Source: Bacillus_BA fengqiuensis (GTDB lineage Bacteria > Bacillota > Bacilli > Bacillales > Bacillaceae_H). From it: a DNA stretch of 64,000 nt. Numbering within the stretch: the stretch's first letter is position 1; every line of letters begins with the position of its first letter. This document shows positions 9,550-18,498 of the stretch, in pieces. The translations under genes were made by a program, and so were the position numbers. The stretch lies in NCBI GenBank assembly GCA_030813035.1, contig JAUSTV010000004.1, one strand, 5' to 3'. A model generated the notes under the pieces. The model was given only the letters and a program-made list of their open reading frames with translations. It made no database searches and had not been told where the DNA came from.

Positions 9550-10731
9550 CTATTTGGTTTTGGCCATTTTTTGTTCTTCACTTTGCTTCTCTTTTTGATT
9601 CCTTCTCGAAAAATCGGCAATCAATTTATAATAAGCATTCGCCATCATCCAGATGCTTTCTTTTTCATCTTCAAAGAAATCGATGTTATATCCATCCAAA
9701 TTATTATTTAATGTTTTAAGATAGTCTTTTAAAATGATAGAGCCTCCACCGATGAAATAACAAATTTCCGTTTGGGAATTCTTTTGCCAAATATTTCGCA
9801 AATGGCGGTATTGCTTTTTCGCCAATTCCAAGAGAACCCGATCTACGATATCATGAACGCTTGTACGGCTTCCTTTTACCATGATATGATTTCGGTCATT
9901 TTTTTTCGTAATAATTTCTACAACGTCACGTCGACTGTCCAGTTCTACACCATGTCTTGAACGAATTTCTTCCCGAATGGCTTCAAGAGACTCTGACACC
10001 CCTAAATTAAAGCCCTGTGCTTTATCGTCATCAACCTTACGATTTTTGATCACTGCTATGTCTGTTGATAATCCCCCAATATCTTGAACAAGAATTCTCT
10101 TATCAATGAGATCCTTATTAATGATATTTAAATTATTATCCATCACAAGATTAATAAAAGCAGCAAAACCTTCCGGATAGACTTTAACTTCTTCAAATTT
10201 AATATTTACTTTTAAACCTTGATATTTAGGTGTAACCAAAAACTCCACTTGATGGACGGAGCTCAGTAATCGAGAGCGATAGCCAACATCTTTCCCTTCC
10301 TTCACTTCTCTAAGAGGAAGTCCTGTTCCTAATGTATAGGTAGCTTCAATTACATTATTGGAACGTTTAAAAATCTGTTTATTTTCTTCTCGAGCTGCAT
10401 CTAATGCTAGGGCTGCAAATAGCATAATAAGAGTTTGATCTTCTTCAGATTTACTGCTCCCTGGATCTAATTCTGTTGAATGGCTGCTTTTTGTTGCTAA
10501 ATGGCCTACACGATAAATAGAATTATTGTCTTTTAAAGTAGGGGAGTGAACACGAATATGTATGCCATCGGTAGGATTTTGATTGTCTAGTTCTTCTATT
10601 CCAATAATCGGTCGATCTTCAACATCTTTAGCAATTACATTAAGAATATTGATTTCTGTTTCCATTTTTCCGAAAATACCCTTTAGTGAATCATTTCCTA
10701 CATCAATTGCTGCAATACGAGCGTTTGTCAA
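9550..10731 (-). CDS. ParM/StbA-family actin-like ATPase
   Basis: This is an actin-fold protein related to plasmid segregation filaments such as ParM and Alp7A. The phosphate-1 motif AAIDVGNDSLKG is near residue 8, the phosphate-2 motif VQDIGGLSTDIAVI near 216, and the adenosine motif IGGGSIILKDYL follows near 335. The TTG start giving MTNARIAAIDVG is preferred because AAGGGG lies nine bases upstream of it. An ATG nine bases further upstream touches that ribosome site directly. The gene pairs with the downstream ParR-like gene, and the upstream region carries helically phased GTATAC/GTGTAC repeats. Such systems are usual on plasmids; here it lies about 43 kb from dnaA. Confidence 0.85.
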   Translation of the reverse strand: MTNARIAAIDVGNDSLKGIFGKMETEINILNVIAKDVEDRPIIGIEELDNQNPTDGIHIRVHSPTLKDNNSIYRVGHLATKSSHSTELDPGSSKSEEDQTLIMLFAALALDAAREENKQIFKRSNNVIEATYTLGTGLPLREVKEGKDVGYRSRLLSSVHQVEFLVTPKYQGLKVNIKFEEVKVYPEGFAAFINLVMDNNLNIINKDLIDKRILVQDIGGLSTDIAVIKNRKVDDDKAQGFNLGVSESLEAIREEIRSRHGVELDSRRDVVEIITKKNDRNHIMVKGSRTSVHDIVDRVLLELAKKQYRHLRNIWQKNSQTEICYFIGGGSIILKDYLKTLNNNLDGYNIDFFEDEKESIWMMANAYYKLIADFSRRNQKEKQSEEQKMAKTK

Positions 10732-10885
10732 AAAAACCATCCCCTTCGTTAGTAAATAAATTTAAGTGATAATTTATTTAATTTCGATAATAGGTTATCG
10801 AAGTTTTAAGGATTGGTCAATCCTACTTTTCTATCTTTTACCAAAATGTAAACTATTAAATTTATTTGTAATCTTTTTTGTAATC

Positions 10886-11005
10886 TTGTATACAAAATTG
10901 CACACATCCTTAAAATACGGCTTGTATATATAATCGTGTACATGTTTACTTTTTTGTGTACAATTGTATACTTTTATGTGTACATGTATACACAAAAGTA
11001 TACAT
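10886..11005. repeat. Iteron-like GTATAC/GTGTAC array, candidate parC centromere
   Basis: GTATAC or GTGTAC hexamers start at 10888, 10936, 10956, 10966, 10978, 10986 and 10998, plus a GTATAT at 10924. Many are 10, 12 or 20 bp apart, that is, on roughly one DNA face. Several sit in longer dyads such as TTGTATACAA (10886-10895) and GTGTACATGTATACAC (10978-10993). The array lies immediately upstream of the ParM-like gene, the expected place for a ParR-bound centromere and promoter. Confidence 0.65.
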
Positions 11006-11055
11006 TCCTTTATATCCTTTTTTTACCTAATTTCTCCTTCAAAAATCTACCACAA

Positions 11056-11098
11056 GTAAAAAAGGGATAAAGATTCAAATGACTAATCTTCACCCCTT
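11056..11098 (-). terminator. Terminator of the chemoreceptor gene
   Basis: Read on the minus strand, a GGGGTGAAGATT arm pairs with AATCTTTATCCC and is followed by T6. It lies right after the chemoreceptor stop codon. Confidence 0.7.
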
Positions 11099-11108
11099 AC
11101 ATTCTTAA

Positions 11109-12854
11109 CTATACCTTAAAATGTTCACTCTCATCTTTAAGTTTCTTTGACGTCTGGCTAAGTTCCTTCACCCAATTATTCATTTCTTCAGTAGACCCAT
11201 TCATTTGTTGAGAGGATGCGGAAACTTCTTCTATTCCAGCAGCATTTTCTTCAGCAATCATCGCAATTCCTTCTATAGAGTTACCCATTTTGTCTTGTTG
11301 TTCTACAACGATTTCCATTTGCTTGCTTAAATCCACAATTTTTTTGTTCATTTCCACAAGCAATTGCGATATTTCTTTAAAAGTAAGCCCTGTATCTTTT
11401 ACATTTGTTTGTCCTACGTTTACTGCTTGTAACCCTTCTTCTAGAGTAACTATTACTTTTGTAGAGTTGACATCCACCTTTCCAACGATTTCTTGTATTT
11501 CATTCACTGAAGACGAAACTTCCTCTGCAAGTTTCCGTACTTCTGAAGCAACAACAGCAAACCCTTTTCCTTGCTCACCCGCTCTCGCTGCCTCAATGGC
11601 AGCATTTAATGCAAGTAAATTGGTTTGATCAGCAATTGTATGAATCAGCGTGACTAAAGAAGACACTTGTCTAGTTTGTGCAGCCAAATCTCTTACTTCT
11701 GATGCGGATCGGGAAACAACTTCAAAAATATCGTTCATGCCATTTATTGATTGTTCCATTAATTTATAACCTGTATTTGTATGGTGGGTCACTCCCTTAT
11801 TTAAAGCAGTCAGTTCTTTTCCAATGACATCTGCTTTTACAACCAGTTCTGAAAATTGCTCCATATTTTCTGCTAGTTCAGTCGCTAATGTAGCTTGTGT
11901 TTCAGCACCAGCAGCCATTTGTTCCATCGTTTTGGCAATTTGGCTAGATCCGTCTAATAACTCAGAAGATGCATGATTTAAGTCCATACTTTTGGTGTTT
12001 ACTTTTGTGGCTGTTATTTGCATATTATGTATCATTTTCTCCAGAATGATGTTCATGTCCCTCATTGAATCATGTAAACGGCCAATCTCATCTTTGGTCT
12101 TAATATTAAGAGAGTTTAATGTTTCTCTGGCATCTACAAGGTTTCCTTGGGTAATATTTTTAGCTATGTCAGTAAGAATGGTTAATGGCTGGAGCTTTTT
12201 ACCTAAATAAAAATAAACACCAACGAGAATGATGATTAGAAAAAGTAAGGAGAGTCCGATTTGAATTGGAATAGACTCTTCTAATACCTTATTTGTTATA
12301 GCCTTTACTTGAGTAGCCTCTATGTCTACTCCTAAGACTCCTATTACTTTTCCAGATCCATCTTTAATGGGTGCAAAGGCAGACATGTATTCACCGTACT
12401 CAGGATCTTTGACAATATCTGTACTACTTACACTCCCTGATAAGGTAGGTTTTATATCTTCATAACTTGTAACTGTGGTTGGTTCACCAATAGGAGCAGC
12501 TTCTTTTTGTGGAAGACCGTCGATCATCAATTTTACAGAGTGGTCCTCCTCAACAGCCATCGTGTAAACATACATGGCTCCAATTTTTACTCTATAGTCA
12601 TTTAGCTGTGTTCGCAACTCTTGATAATTTTCATTGTCCACAGGATTTTTTAAAAACTTATTATATAAGGCAGAATCAATTACCCCGGCTATCCTTTGCG
12701 CATGAAGGGTACTGTTAAACTTAATGGTTTTGTCTATAGATTTCTGAGTATTTAACAAAATAAAGCCGCTATTCAAAATAAATAAGGTGATAGTTAAAGC
12801 CAAAAGTAATAATGTCAAAGTACGTTTTAATGACTTAACTCGTTGAATTTTCAT
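11109..12854 (-). CDS. Methyl-accepting chemotaxis protein
   Basis: This 581-residue chemoreceptor signals through CheA/CheW to the flagellar motor. Membrane helix 1 is at about residues 12-32. The extracytoplasmic Cache-like sensor domain spans about 33-195 and includes FAPIKDGSGKVIGVLGVD. Membrane helix 2 is near 196-217, followed by HAMP. The cytoplasmic signalling hairpin tip is DQTNLLALNAAIEAARAGE (near 408). The ligand is unknown. The gene is monocistronic with its own terminator and is the last gene before the first SCC-like attachment repeat. Confidence 0.93.
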   Translation of the reverse strand: MKIQRVKSLKRTLTLLLLALTITLFILNSGFILLNTQKSIDKTIKFNSTLHAQRIAGVIDSALYNKFLKNPVDNENYQELRTQLNDYRVKIGAMYVYTMAVEEDHSVKLMIDGLPQKEAAPIGEPTTVTSYEDIKPTLSGSVSSTDIVKDPEYGEYMSAFAPIKDGSGKVIGVLGVDIEATQVKAITNKVLEESIPIQIGLSLLFLIIILVGVYFYLGKKLQPLTILTDIAKNITQGNLVDARETLNSLNIKTKDEIGRLHDSMRDMNIILEKMIHNMQITATKVNTKSMDLNHASSELLDGSSQIAKTMEQMAAGAETQATLATELAENMEQFSELVVKADVIGKELTALNKGVTHHTNTGYKLMEQSINGMNDIFEVVSRSASEVRDLAAQTRQVSSLVTLIHTIADQTNLLALNAAIEAARAGEQGKGFAVVASEVRKLAEEVSSSVNEIQEIVGKVDVNSTKVIVTLEEGLQAVNVGQTNVKDTGLTFKEISQLLVEMNKKIVDLSKQMEIVVEQQDKMGNSIEGIAMIAEENAAGIEEVSASSQQMNGSTEEMNNWVKELSQTSKKLKDESEHFKV

Positions 12855-13156
12855 TTTTCCTCCTCATATATCTTTGTACTCTAGAATTCTCTTTCATCAT
12901 TTTAAGATATCTACTAATTGAAACATTACAATTGAACTATTTTATAATGATACTTAATAATCAGAAAGTCCAATCTAATTATAGCAATTCCTATAAGAAT
13001 CGATGAATAATTAATATTCGACAAAAATTTTAGAGTGATTTTTTTCTCAAATCAATGGTTTAAAAAGCAATTAGTTACTCCACTCATTCATGGTCGCAGA
13101 ATAATAATTTACTTCGTATAGACTTATTCAAATCTATTTTGAATTTGTTCCATTCT

Positions 13157-13197
13157 TATTTATGATACGGTTCATCGTAGTGCGACTAAATGAGATT
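13157..13197. repeat. SCC-like attachment site copy C (outer left end)
   Basis: TATGATACGGTTCAT (13161-13175) is identical to the rlmH 3' end at 20251-20265. An arm, CTAAATGAGATTTTTT, follows on the right. Seen from the rlmH side this is arm-core, with no arm beyond the core, which is what the distal end of an integrated SCC-type cassette should look like. Confidence 0.75.
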
Positions 13198-13401
13198 TTT
13201 TATATAACAAAAATATTAATTTACTCCTCACTCTCTGAAATTCAAGCCCTTTGAATATAGCTATAGTGCTGTTGAGAACTTTTCCACTTCTAACATCATG
13301 TTTTTTTCTAAAAAAAGGCATCCTAAAGAAGAAAATGATCCATCCAAATTCCAAAGTTATTAAGAACCTTAATATACCTATGCTTGAAGGGAGATTTAGT
13401 T

Positions 13402-14091
13402 GTGAAACTGTATCAAGTAAGAAAAGGGCAATTTGTATATTATAACAATGAGTTACACAAAGTATATGGAGTAAAACCAATGTATAAACTATCCGTTCAT
13501 CTTATTAAGCTGAGGGATTTAACACAGCATATAACCAATGCAGCTAGTGTGGAAAAATACATTCCAAAGGAACTTGACAGCTTTATTTTCAATCATAAGG
13601 TATATACACTCAGGAATAATCGAAAACCTGAAGAAGGAGATTATATTTTAATTAACAATCCGACCCCCGATACTTTGGATCACTATTCATTAAATGAAAT
13701 TGAAGTGGTTGAAACTGTTGATAACAAAGGGGTAATAACAAGCGATTCTAACGGAATCAAGCATAATGAGTATTTATTGATGGTTCCTGGCCGTGCTCCT
13801 GACAGCCATCCTATCGATTATAAAGACATGTTAAATATTGAAGAAGAAAGCTTAGATGACATTGGCGGCCAAATCATTCATCCTTACGGCGAACTATCAA
13901 CACAGTTGGGGGACGTATATAAAAAAAGGGATAGTGAAGAGTTGTTTGAAGCTATGGTGGTGGCAATCAAAGGGCAAACCGTTTATCTTGGAGGCGGTAT
14001 AGAGCTGACGAACGAAGAGTTGATGGATACCGATAAATGGGAATTTCAATATAATCCCTTTGATAACGGGCTTAACTCTTCTGATGATTAA
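13402..14091 (+). CDS. Hypothetical protein of unknown function
   Basis: I do not recognise this 229-residue, acidic and apparently soluble protein. It starts VKLYQVRKGQFVYYNNELHKVYGV, resembling a small beta-barrel, and ends in an acidic tail (NPFDNGLNSSDD). No signal peptide, membrane segment or catalytic motif is evident. The GTG start is chosen because AGGGAG lies eight bases upstream; the TTG 18 bases earlier has no ribosome site. It lies about 75 bp upstream of the BCCT transporter on the same strand, within the distal SCC-like segment. A link to the transporter would be guesswork. Confidence 0.75.
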   Translation: MKLYQVRKGQFVYYNNELHKVYGVKPMYKLSVHLIKLRDLTQHITNAASVEKYIPKELDSFIFNHKVYTLRNNRKPEEGDYILINNPTPDTLDHYSLNEIEVVETVDNKGVITSDSNGIKHNEYLLMVPGRAPDSHPIDYKDMLNIEEESLDDIGGQIIHPYGELSTQLGDVYKKRDSEELFEAMVVAIKGQTVYLGGGIELTNEELMDTDKWEFQYNPFDNGLNSSDD

Positions 14092-14168
14092 AAGCCAATG
14101 CTTGCCGCATACTGCCTTTTCGAAAATACATTAAACACAATACTCTTCCACCTTGCCAGGAGGTATCT

Positions 14169-15695
14169 ATGGATAGTCATAAATTTAACGAAAATAGTGT
14201 TTTTATAATCTCATTATTGCTTACCCTCGTTTTTATTATATGGGGAGTTTTTTTTACAGAAAATCTCACCAAAGTCACCAACGCCGTTTATAATGCGTCG
14301 ATTGATTATCTTGGATGGGTATATCTTGGGGCTACCCTGTTTTTTGTAATTTTCTCCATCTATTTACTTTTTTCAAAATATGGAAATATCCGACTCGGCA
14401 GAAAAAATGACAAGCCTGATTTCAGTACCGGTTCTTGGCTCGCAATGTTGTTTGGTGCCGGTATGGGAATCGGGATTGTGTACTGGAGTGTCGCTGAACC
14501 TGTCACCCACTACACAGCGCCTCCCTATGGAAAAGCTTATACCGTTGAGGCAGCCAACACTGCAATGAAATTTACCTTTTTTCATTGGGGTCTTGACCCA
14601 TGGGCGATATACACCGTTATTGGGTTAGCCCTTGCATTTTTTCAATATAACAAAAGGCTTCCCGCGGCCATCAGTTCAGCGTTCCATCCAATTTTAGGCG
14701 ATAGAATTTACGGACCAATAGGCAAAACGATTGATATCCTGTCTATCTTTGCAACGGTCTTCGGTATCGCAACCTCTTTAGGGCTTGGGGCAATGCAGGT
14801 TACGGCCGGAATGCATGACATATTCGGTATCCCTAATACGTTATTTATCCAATTGATTGTCATTGTTGTCGCAACAGTCCTTTTTATTATCTCAATTAAT
14901 ACAGGCTTGGAAAGAGGAATAAAGTACCTATCCAACGCAGCGATCATCTTATCTGTTGCCATGATGCTGTTGATTATGCTTGTCGGTCCAGCCCTGACTG
15001 TTATTCAAGTGTTTTTTAATACGATGGGCCTCTATATTAGTGACTTTATACATATGAGTTTAAGGTTAAACCCCTTTGGCAAAGGAGAATGGATTACATC
15101 ATGGACCTTATTTTACTGGGCATGGTGGATTGCCTGGGCACCATTCGTCGGTATGTTTATTGCCAGGGTCTCAAAAGGAAGAACAGTAAGAGAGTTTGTT
15201 ATTGGGGTATTGATTGTGCCTACCCTCGGAACATGTCTTTGGATGTCCGTATTTGGCGGTTCGGCGCTTGAACTCGTGCAAAATAGAACAAACCATGATT
15301 TGGCAAAGCATATCGCCGAAAACGTGTCCTTGTCTATTTTTATCTTCTTTGATTATTTTCCATTAAGTTCCCTGTTAAGCATTTTAGGGTTTGCAGTCGT
15401 AGCCATTTATTATATAACTGTTGCCGATACCGCAACCTTTGTATTGGGAATGTTAAGTGAAGGCGGAACACTTAATCCTTCAAACAAAATTAAAATGACA
15501 TGGGGTGTCATACAATCTGCTTTAGCTGCTGTATTGCTTTTAGCTGGCGGTTTGAACATATTGCAAACAGCTTCCATTGCAGCCGCTCTTCCATTTGCCC
15601 TTATCATGGTTGTCATGTGCTTCTCATTACTAAGAGGTTTAAAAAATGAAGTAGAAGTACAAAGAAGCCATAAAAGAAGCGTGCAACATCCATAA
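14169..15695 (+). CDS. BCCT-family betaine/carnitine/choline-type transporter
   Basis: This 508-residue inner-membrane transporter of the BCCT family (OpuD/BetP-like) imports compatible solutes such as glycine betaine by ion symport. About twelve hydrophobic segments are visible. The aromatic substrate-box region WAWWIAWAPFVGMFIARVSK starts near residue 314, and the glycine-rich stretch GAGMGIGIVYWSVAEP of TM2 lies near 97. The ATG follows CCAGGAGG. OpuD-like function is likely, but the exact substrate is not determined. It is the second gene of the distal SCC-like segment and has its own terminator. Confidence 0.92.
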   Translation: MDSHKFNENSVFIISLLLTLVFIIWGVFFTENLTKVTNAVYNASIDYLGWVYLGATLFFVIFSIYLLFSKYGNIRLGRKNDKPDFSTGSWLAMLFGAGMGIGIVYWSVAEPVTHYTAPPYGKAYTVEAANTAMKFTFFHWGLDPWAIYTVIGLALAFFQYNKRLPAAISSAFHPILGDRIYGPIGKTIDILSIFATVFGIATSLGLGAMQVTAGMHDIFGIPNTLFIQLIVIVVATVLFIISINTGLERGIKYLSNAAIILSVAMMLLIMLVGPALTVIQVFFNTMGLYISDFIHMSLRLNPFGKGEWITSWTLFYWAWWIAWAPFVGMFIARVSKGRTVREFVIGVLIVPTLGTCLWMSVFGGSALELVQNRTNHDLAKHIAENVSLSIFIFFDYFPLSSLLSILGFAVVAIYYITVADTATFVLGMLSEGGTLNPSNKIKMTWGVIQSALAAVLLLAGGLNILQTASIAAALPFALIMVVMCFSLLRGLKNEVEVQRSHKRSVQHP

Positions 15696-15710
15696 AAGGA
15701 ATTAAACCAT

Positions 15711-15750
15711 AAAAATCTTCCTGAGTGTGTCATTAATCAGGAAGATTTTT
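15711..15750 (+). terminator. Terminator of the BCCT transporter gene
   Basis: The stem AAAATCTTCCTGA / TCAGGAAGATTTTT begins 15 bases after the stop codon and ends in a T-run. Confidence 0.85.
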
Positions 15751-15822
15751 GGTTTAAAAAATATTGAGTACTGTAACTTTATAGCCTAGAGGTTTTAGAC
15801 TCCAATTTTACTTACTAAAATT

Positions 15823-15873
15823 AAAACCTCATTTACTTATGATACGGTTCTCCGTAACGCATCTAAGTGAGGT
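15823..15873. repeat. SCC-like attachment site copy B (double junction)
   Basis: Bases 15823-15850 are 28/28 identical to 20236-20263 at the rlmH 3' end. The core is flanked on both sides by arms (AAAACCTCATTTA left, TAAGTGAGGTTTTTA right, 15864-15878). Arm-core-arm is the structure expected where two cassettes abut after successive insertion at the same site. Confidence 0.85.
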
Positions 15874-15969
15874 TTTTACTTTTTTGATTAAAATTATATA
15901 CACGAAAACCTACGCTCAAAGCAGCATAGGTTTAGTTTATTTATATTTTTTTCATTTGCAATACCCTTT

Positions 15970-16260
15970 TTACAAATCCCATGCATCTTCGATATTGTCT
16001 TCTCCATCACTGATACACAAGTCAATGTCGTCCGTCCATCTCTCTTCAGCATCCGAATATTCATTCTTCCCGTGGAGCAGATCAAGGTATTCGTTAATAG
16101 AACCCGGTATATATTGTACCCGATCCAGGGAACCATTCACTAGACCACTCGTTCCCTTGCACTTTTCATTTGAAGGCAGTAAAGTATATATTGATTGAAG
16201 TCCAGTCTAACTGGTAGTCAATCAAACAGAAGCAATTTCACTTTTTAACTTCGGGAACAT
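15970..16260 (-). pseudogene. Decayed coding fragment, unidentified
   Basis: A single minus-strand frame reads from an ATG (MFPKLKSEIASV) through two stop codons. It then continues open for about 75 codons, ending in an acidic tail (DDIDLCISDGEDNIEDAWDL). The composition of the final part looks like real protein, which suggests a gene broken by nonsense mutations. Its 5' end abuts the dihydrouridine synthase start on the other strand. I cannot name the family. Confidence 0.35.
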
Positions 16261-16292
16261 GTTTCCCTTTAAGGAAAGGGTTCAGATATATT

Positions 16293-17294
16293 ATGAAAGA
16301 TAATTTTTGGCAAGAGTTGCCGCGGCCGTTTTTTGTTCTGGCACCGATGGAAGCTGTGACGGATGTCGTTTTTCGTCATGTCGTGAGTGAAGCAGCGAGA
16401 CCTGACGTGTTTTTTACAGAGTTTACGAATTCGGAAAGCTACTGCCACCCAAGAGGAAAAGACAGCGTCAAGGGACGGCTGACATTTACGGAAGATGAAC
16501 AGCCGATCGTCGCCCATATTTGGGGAGACAAGCCTGAATACTTCCGCCAAATGAGTATCGGCATGGCCGAAATGGGCTATCGTGGCGTAGATATCAACAT
16601 GGGATGTCCGGTGCAGAACGTTGCAGCGAATGGAAAAGGATCCGGTCTGATCCGCCGTCCGGATGTTGCAGCGGAAATCATCCAGGCAGCCAAAGCGGGA
16701 GGCCTGCCCGTAAGCGTTAAGACCCGGCTCGGTTATACGGAAGTGGACGAATGGCACCACTGGCTGAAGCACATTCTTGAACAGGATATCGCCAATCTTT
16801 CCATCCACCTCCGTACGAAAAAAGAGATGAGTAATGTCGACGCACACTGGGAGCTGATTCCGGAGATCAAGAAGCTTCGTGACGAAGTGGCCCCTCATAC
16901 ACTTCTGACGATTAACGGTGATATTCCTGACCGTCAAAAAGGACTTGAGCTTGCAGAAAAATACGGCATAGACGGAGTGATGATCGGACGCGGGATTTTC
17001 CATAATCCGTTCGCTTTTGAAAAAGAAAAGAAAGAGCATACCAGCGAAGAACTGCTCGATCTCCTTCGCCTGCAGCTTGACCTTCATGATAAGTACTCTG
17101 AAGAATTGGAGCCGCGTCCTTTCAAACCGCTTCGACGCTTTTTTAAAATTTACGTCCGCGGATTCCGGGGAGCAAGTGAACTGAGAAATCGACTGATGGA
17201 CACCGAATCCACCGATGATGTGCGTACTCTGCTTAATGAGTTTATAGAAAAAGAGGACGTGAAGGAAGAAGAAGGGTTTTCGGCTTCTAAATAA
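16293..17294 (+). CDS. tRNA-dihydrouridine synthase family protein
   Basis: This is an FMN-dependent Dus enzyme, which reduces uridines in the tRNA D-loop. The 333-residue protein has a TIM-barrel start (LAPMEAVTDVVFRHVV), the catalytic Cys in NMGCPVQNVAANGKGSGL near residue 109, KTRLGY near 145, and NGDIPD and GVMIGRGIF in the second half. A helical tail domain follows. It is closer to DusC-like accessory forms than to the usual Bacillus DusB. Base composition is clearly richer in G+C than all neighbouring genes, pointing to recent transfer. It sits in the middle SCC-like segment and has its own terminator. The tRNA position modified cannot be told. Confidence 0.9.
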   Translation: MKDNFWQELPRPFFVLAPMEAVTDVVFRHVVSEAARPDVFFTEFTNSESYCHPRGKDSVKGRLTFTEDEQPIVAHIWGDKPEYFRQMSIGMAEMGYRGVDINMGCPVQNVAANGKGSGLIRRPDVAAEIIQAAKAGGLPVSVKTRLGYTEVDEWHHWLKHILEQDIANLSIHLRTKKEMSNVDAHWELIPEIKKLRDEVAPHTLLTINGDIPDRQKGLELAEKYGIDGVMIGRGIFHNPFAFEKEKKEHTSEELLDLLRLQLDLHDKYSEELEPRPFKPLRRFFKIYVRGFRGASELRNRLMDTESTDDVRTLLNEFIEKEDVKEEEGFSASK

Positions 17295-17303
17295 TTGGGC
17301 TTG

Positions 17304-17337
17304 AGAGAAAAGCTGATTGGGCTTTTCTCTTTTTTTA
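17304..17337 (+). terminator. Terminator of the dihydrouridine synthase gene
   Basis: The stem AGAGAAAAGC / GCTTTTCTCT with a 7-base loop is followed by a T7 run. Confidence 0.85.
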
Positions 17338-17375
17338 TAACATTTAACTTTAAAATATTCTCTTATTAATGCCCA

Positions 17376-17997
17376 CTACAAAATCACTCGTTCCTCATCC
17401 ACAACCCCAATCAGCTTCTCAAATATTTCTTTCCACGATATATCCAAATCCACCGTCATAATCTCCATCAAGATATTCTCACTCCATTGATACTTTTCAT
17501 CTACATCAGTAATATTTTTTAGGTAAATTAGTATTCCTCTAAGCTCCAGATCCTTTTCCTGATGCATTAAATAAGTAAATAGCTGATACATATTATGACT
17601 GAATGACACATCTGTTTTCATTTGTAGCAGAAAGGCATTGTTCCCATCCAGTCCCCACTCGATGATTTCAGATGAGACCCGGCAGTCTTTTTTTTCAATC
17701 CTGTAAAATTGAAATAAAAATTTTTCGAATATACCATTGAGTGCTCTTTCATCAAGTTTTGCCGTAAACAAGCTCCATTTTATAGGAAACCGACTTAAGT
17801 TCGAATAACATTCTTACAAGGTGAATCATCCGCTTGTAGTGCATCTCATGTCTTCCAAAGTAAATTCTCGAGAATATCTGTTTTGTTAATGAAAGATCCC
17901 GTGTTTCATGAAGATAATCCAACTCCATAAAGCTTCTTTTCCGGGTATCTTTCTTAACAAATTGATTCATACAGATTGATTGCAGTGTTATCTTCAT
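17376..17997 (-). pseudogene. Remnant of mcrC (5-methylcytosine restriction subunit)
   Basis: Two overlapping minus-strand frames (17752-17997 and 17376-17771) together resemble the C-terminal two thirds of McrC, the nuclease subunit of McrBC restriction systems. Recognisable blocks are ICMNQFVKK (family MNRIIK), LDERALNGIFEKFLFQFYR (family LDEQRMCRLYEKF-type) and HNMYQLFTYL. Damage is threefold. The N-terminal part is absent. A frameshift lies near 17755-17771. The segment that should carry the catalytic DAK of the PD-(D/E)XK site is deleted between LLQMKTDVSFS and HNMYQ. No mcrB remains nearby. Restriction genes are frequent SCC cargo, which suits this location. Confidence 0.7.
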
Positions 17998-18365
17998 TAC
18001 CTGATTAAGCAGTATATCAAATGAATATTCGTCTTTTTCACATATGTTACTTTATTCGCTTTTAATTGGTCTTTTTGTACATCTACTGGATAGCAAGTTG
18101 CTTCTCTTCCAGTAAGTAAACCCGTTTTAGCTACAGTAACCGCACCTACACAAATTCCTGTTACAAGAACTTTATTAGTATACGCTTGTTTCAAGTAGTC
18201 TTGTAATTCTTGATTTTCCCATAGATGATCGTTCGTACCAGATCCACCAATAACAGATACAACATCATAGTCAGAAGCAAAAACGTCTGAGAAAATGACC
18301 TCAGCAGTTGCTTTACCTTCATAGTCCCCTATGATTTCACCTGTTTTTGTACTTGCAATTGTCAC
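17997..18365 (-). pseudogene. Truncated DJ-1/PfpI-family gene
   Basis: The 122-codon frame matches the middle of DJ-1/PfpI-like proteins: VTIASTKTGEI, DYDVVSVIGGSGT, and LVTGICVGAVTVAKTGLL with the nucleophile-elbow Cys. The first strand (normally about 30 residues starting with Met) is missing upstream of a GTG. The C-terminal beta strand and helix after KANKVTYVKK are replaced by an unrelated tail that runs into the mcrC remnant. The frame overlaps that remnant by one base. Loss of function is very likely. Confidence 0.65.
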
Positions 18366-18498
18366 ATCCTATTAACACCTCATTCACATCTATATTAACA
18401 CTAAATTTCACTTATGCTTAGAAACTATAGGCTGATAGTAATTATTTTAAGCTATTACTAATAACGGGTATACTAATAAGGAAAGGGTGTGGTTCATC

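Noticed and set aside
10741..11108. CRISPR array at the GTATAC repeats
   Set aside because: Repeat units are only 6-10 bp, with no 25-40 bp repeats or unique spacers and no cas genes; a centromere-like array fits better.
15894..16136. 80-codon minus-strand frame overlapping the decayed fragment
   Set aside because: The other minus-strand frame (ending at 15970) has the more protein-like acidic composition; this one looks like its shadow.
16269..17087. 272-codon minus-strand frame opposite the dihydrouridine synthase
   Set aside because: Antisense shadow of a GC-rich gene; the plus-strand frame carries all the Dus motifs.
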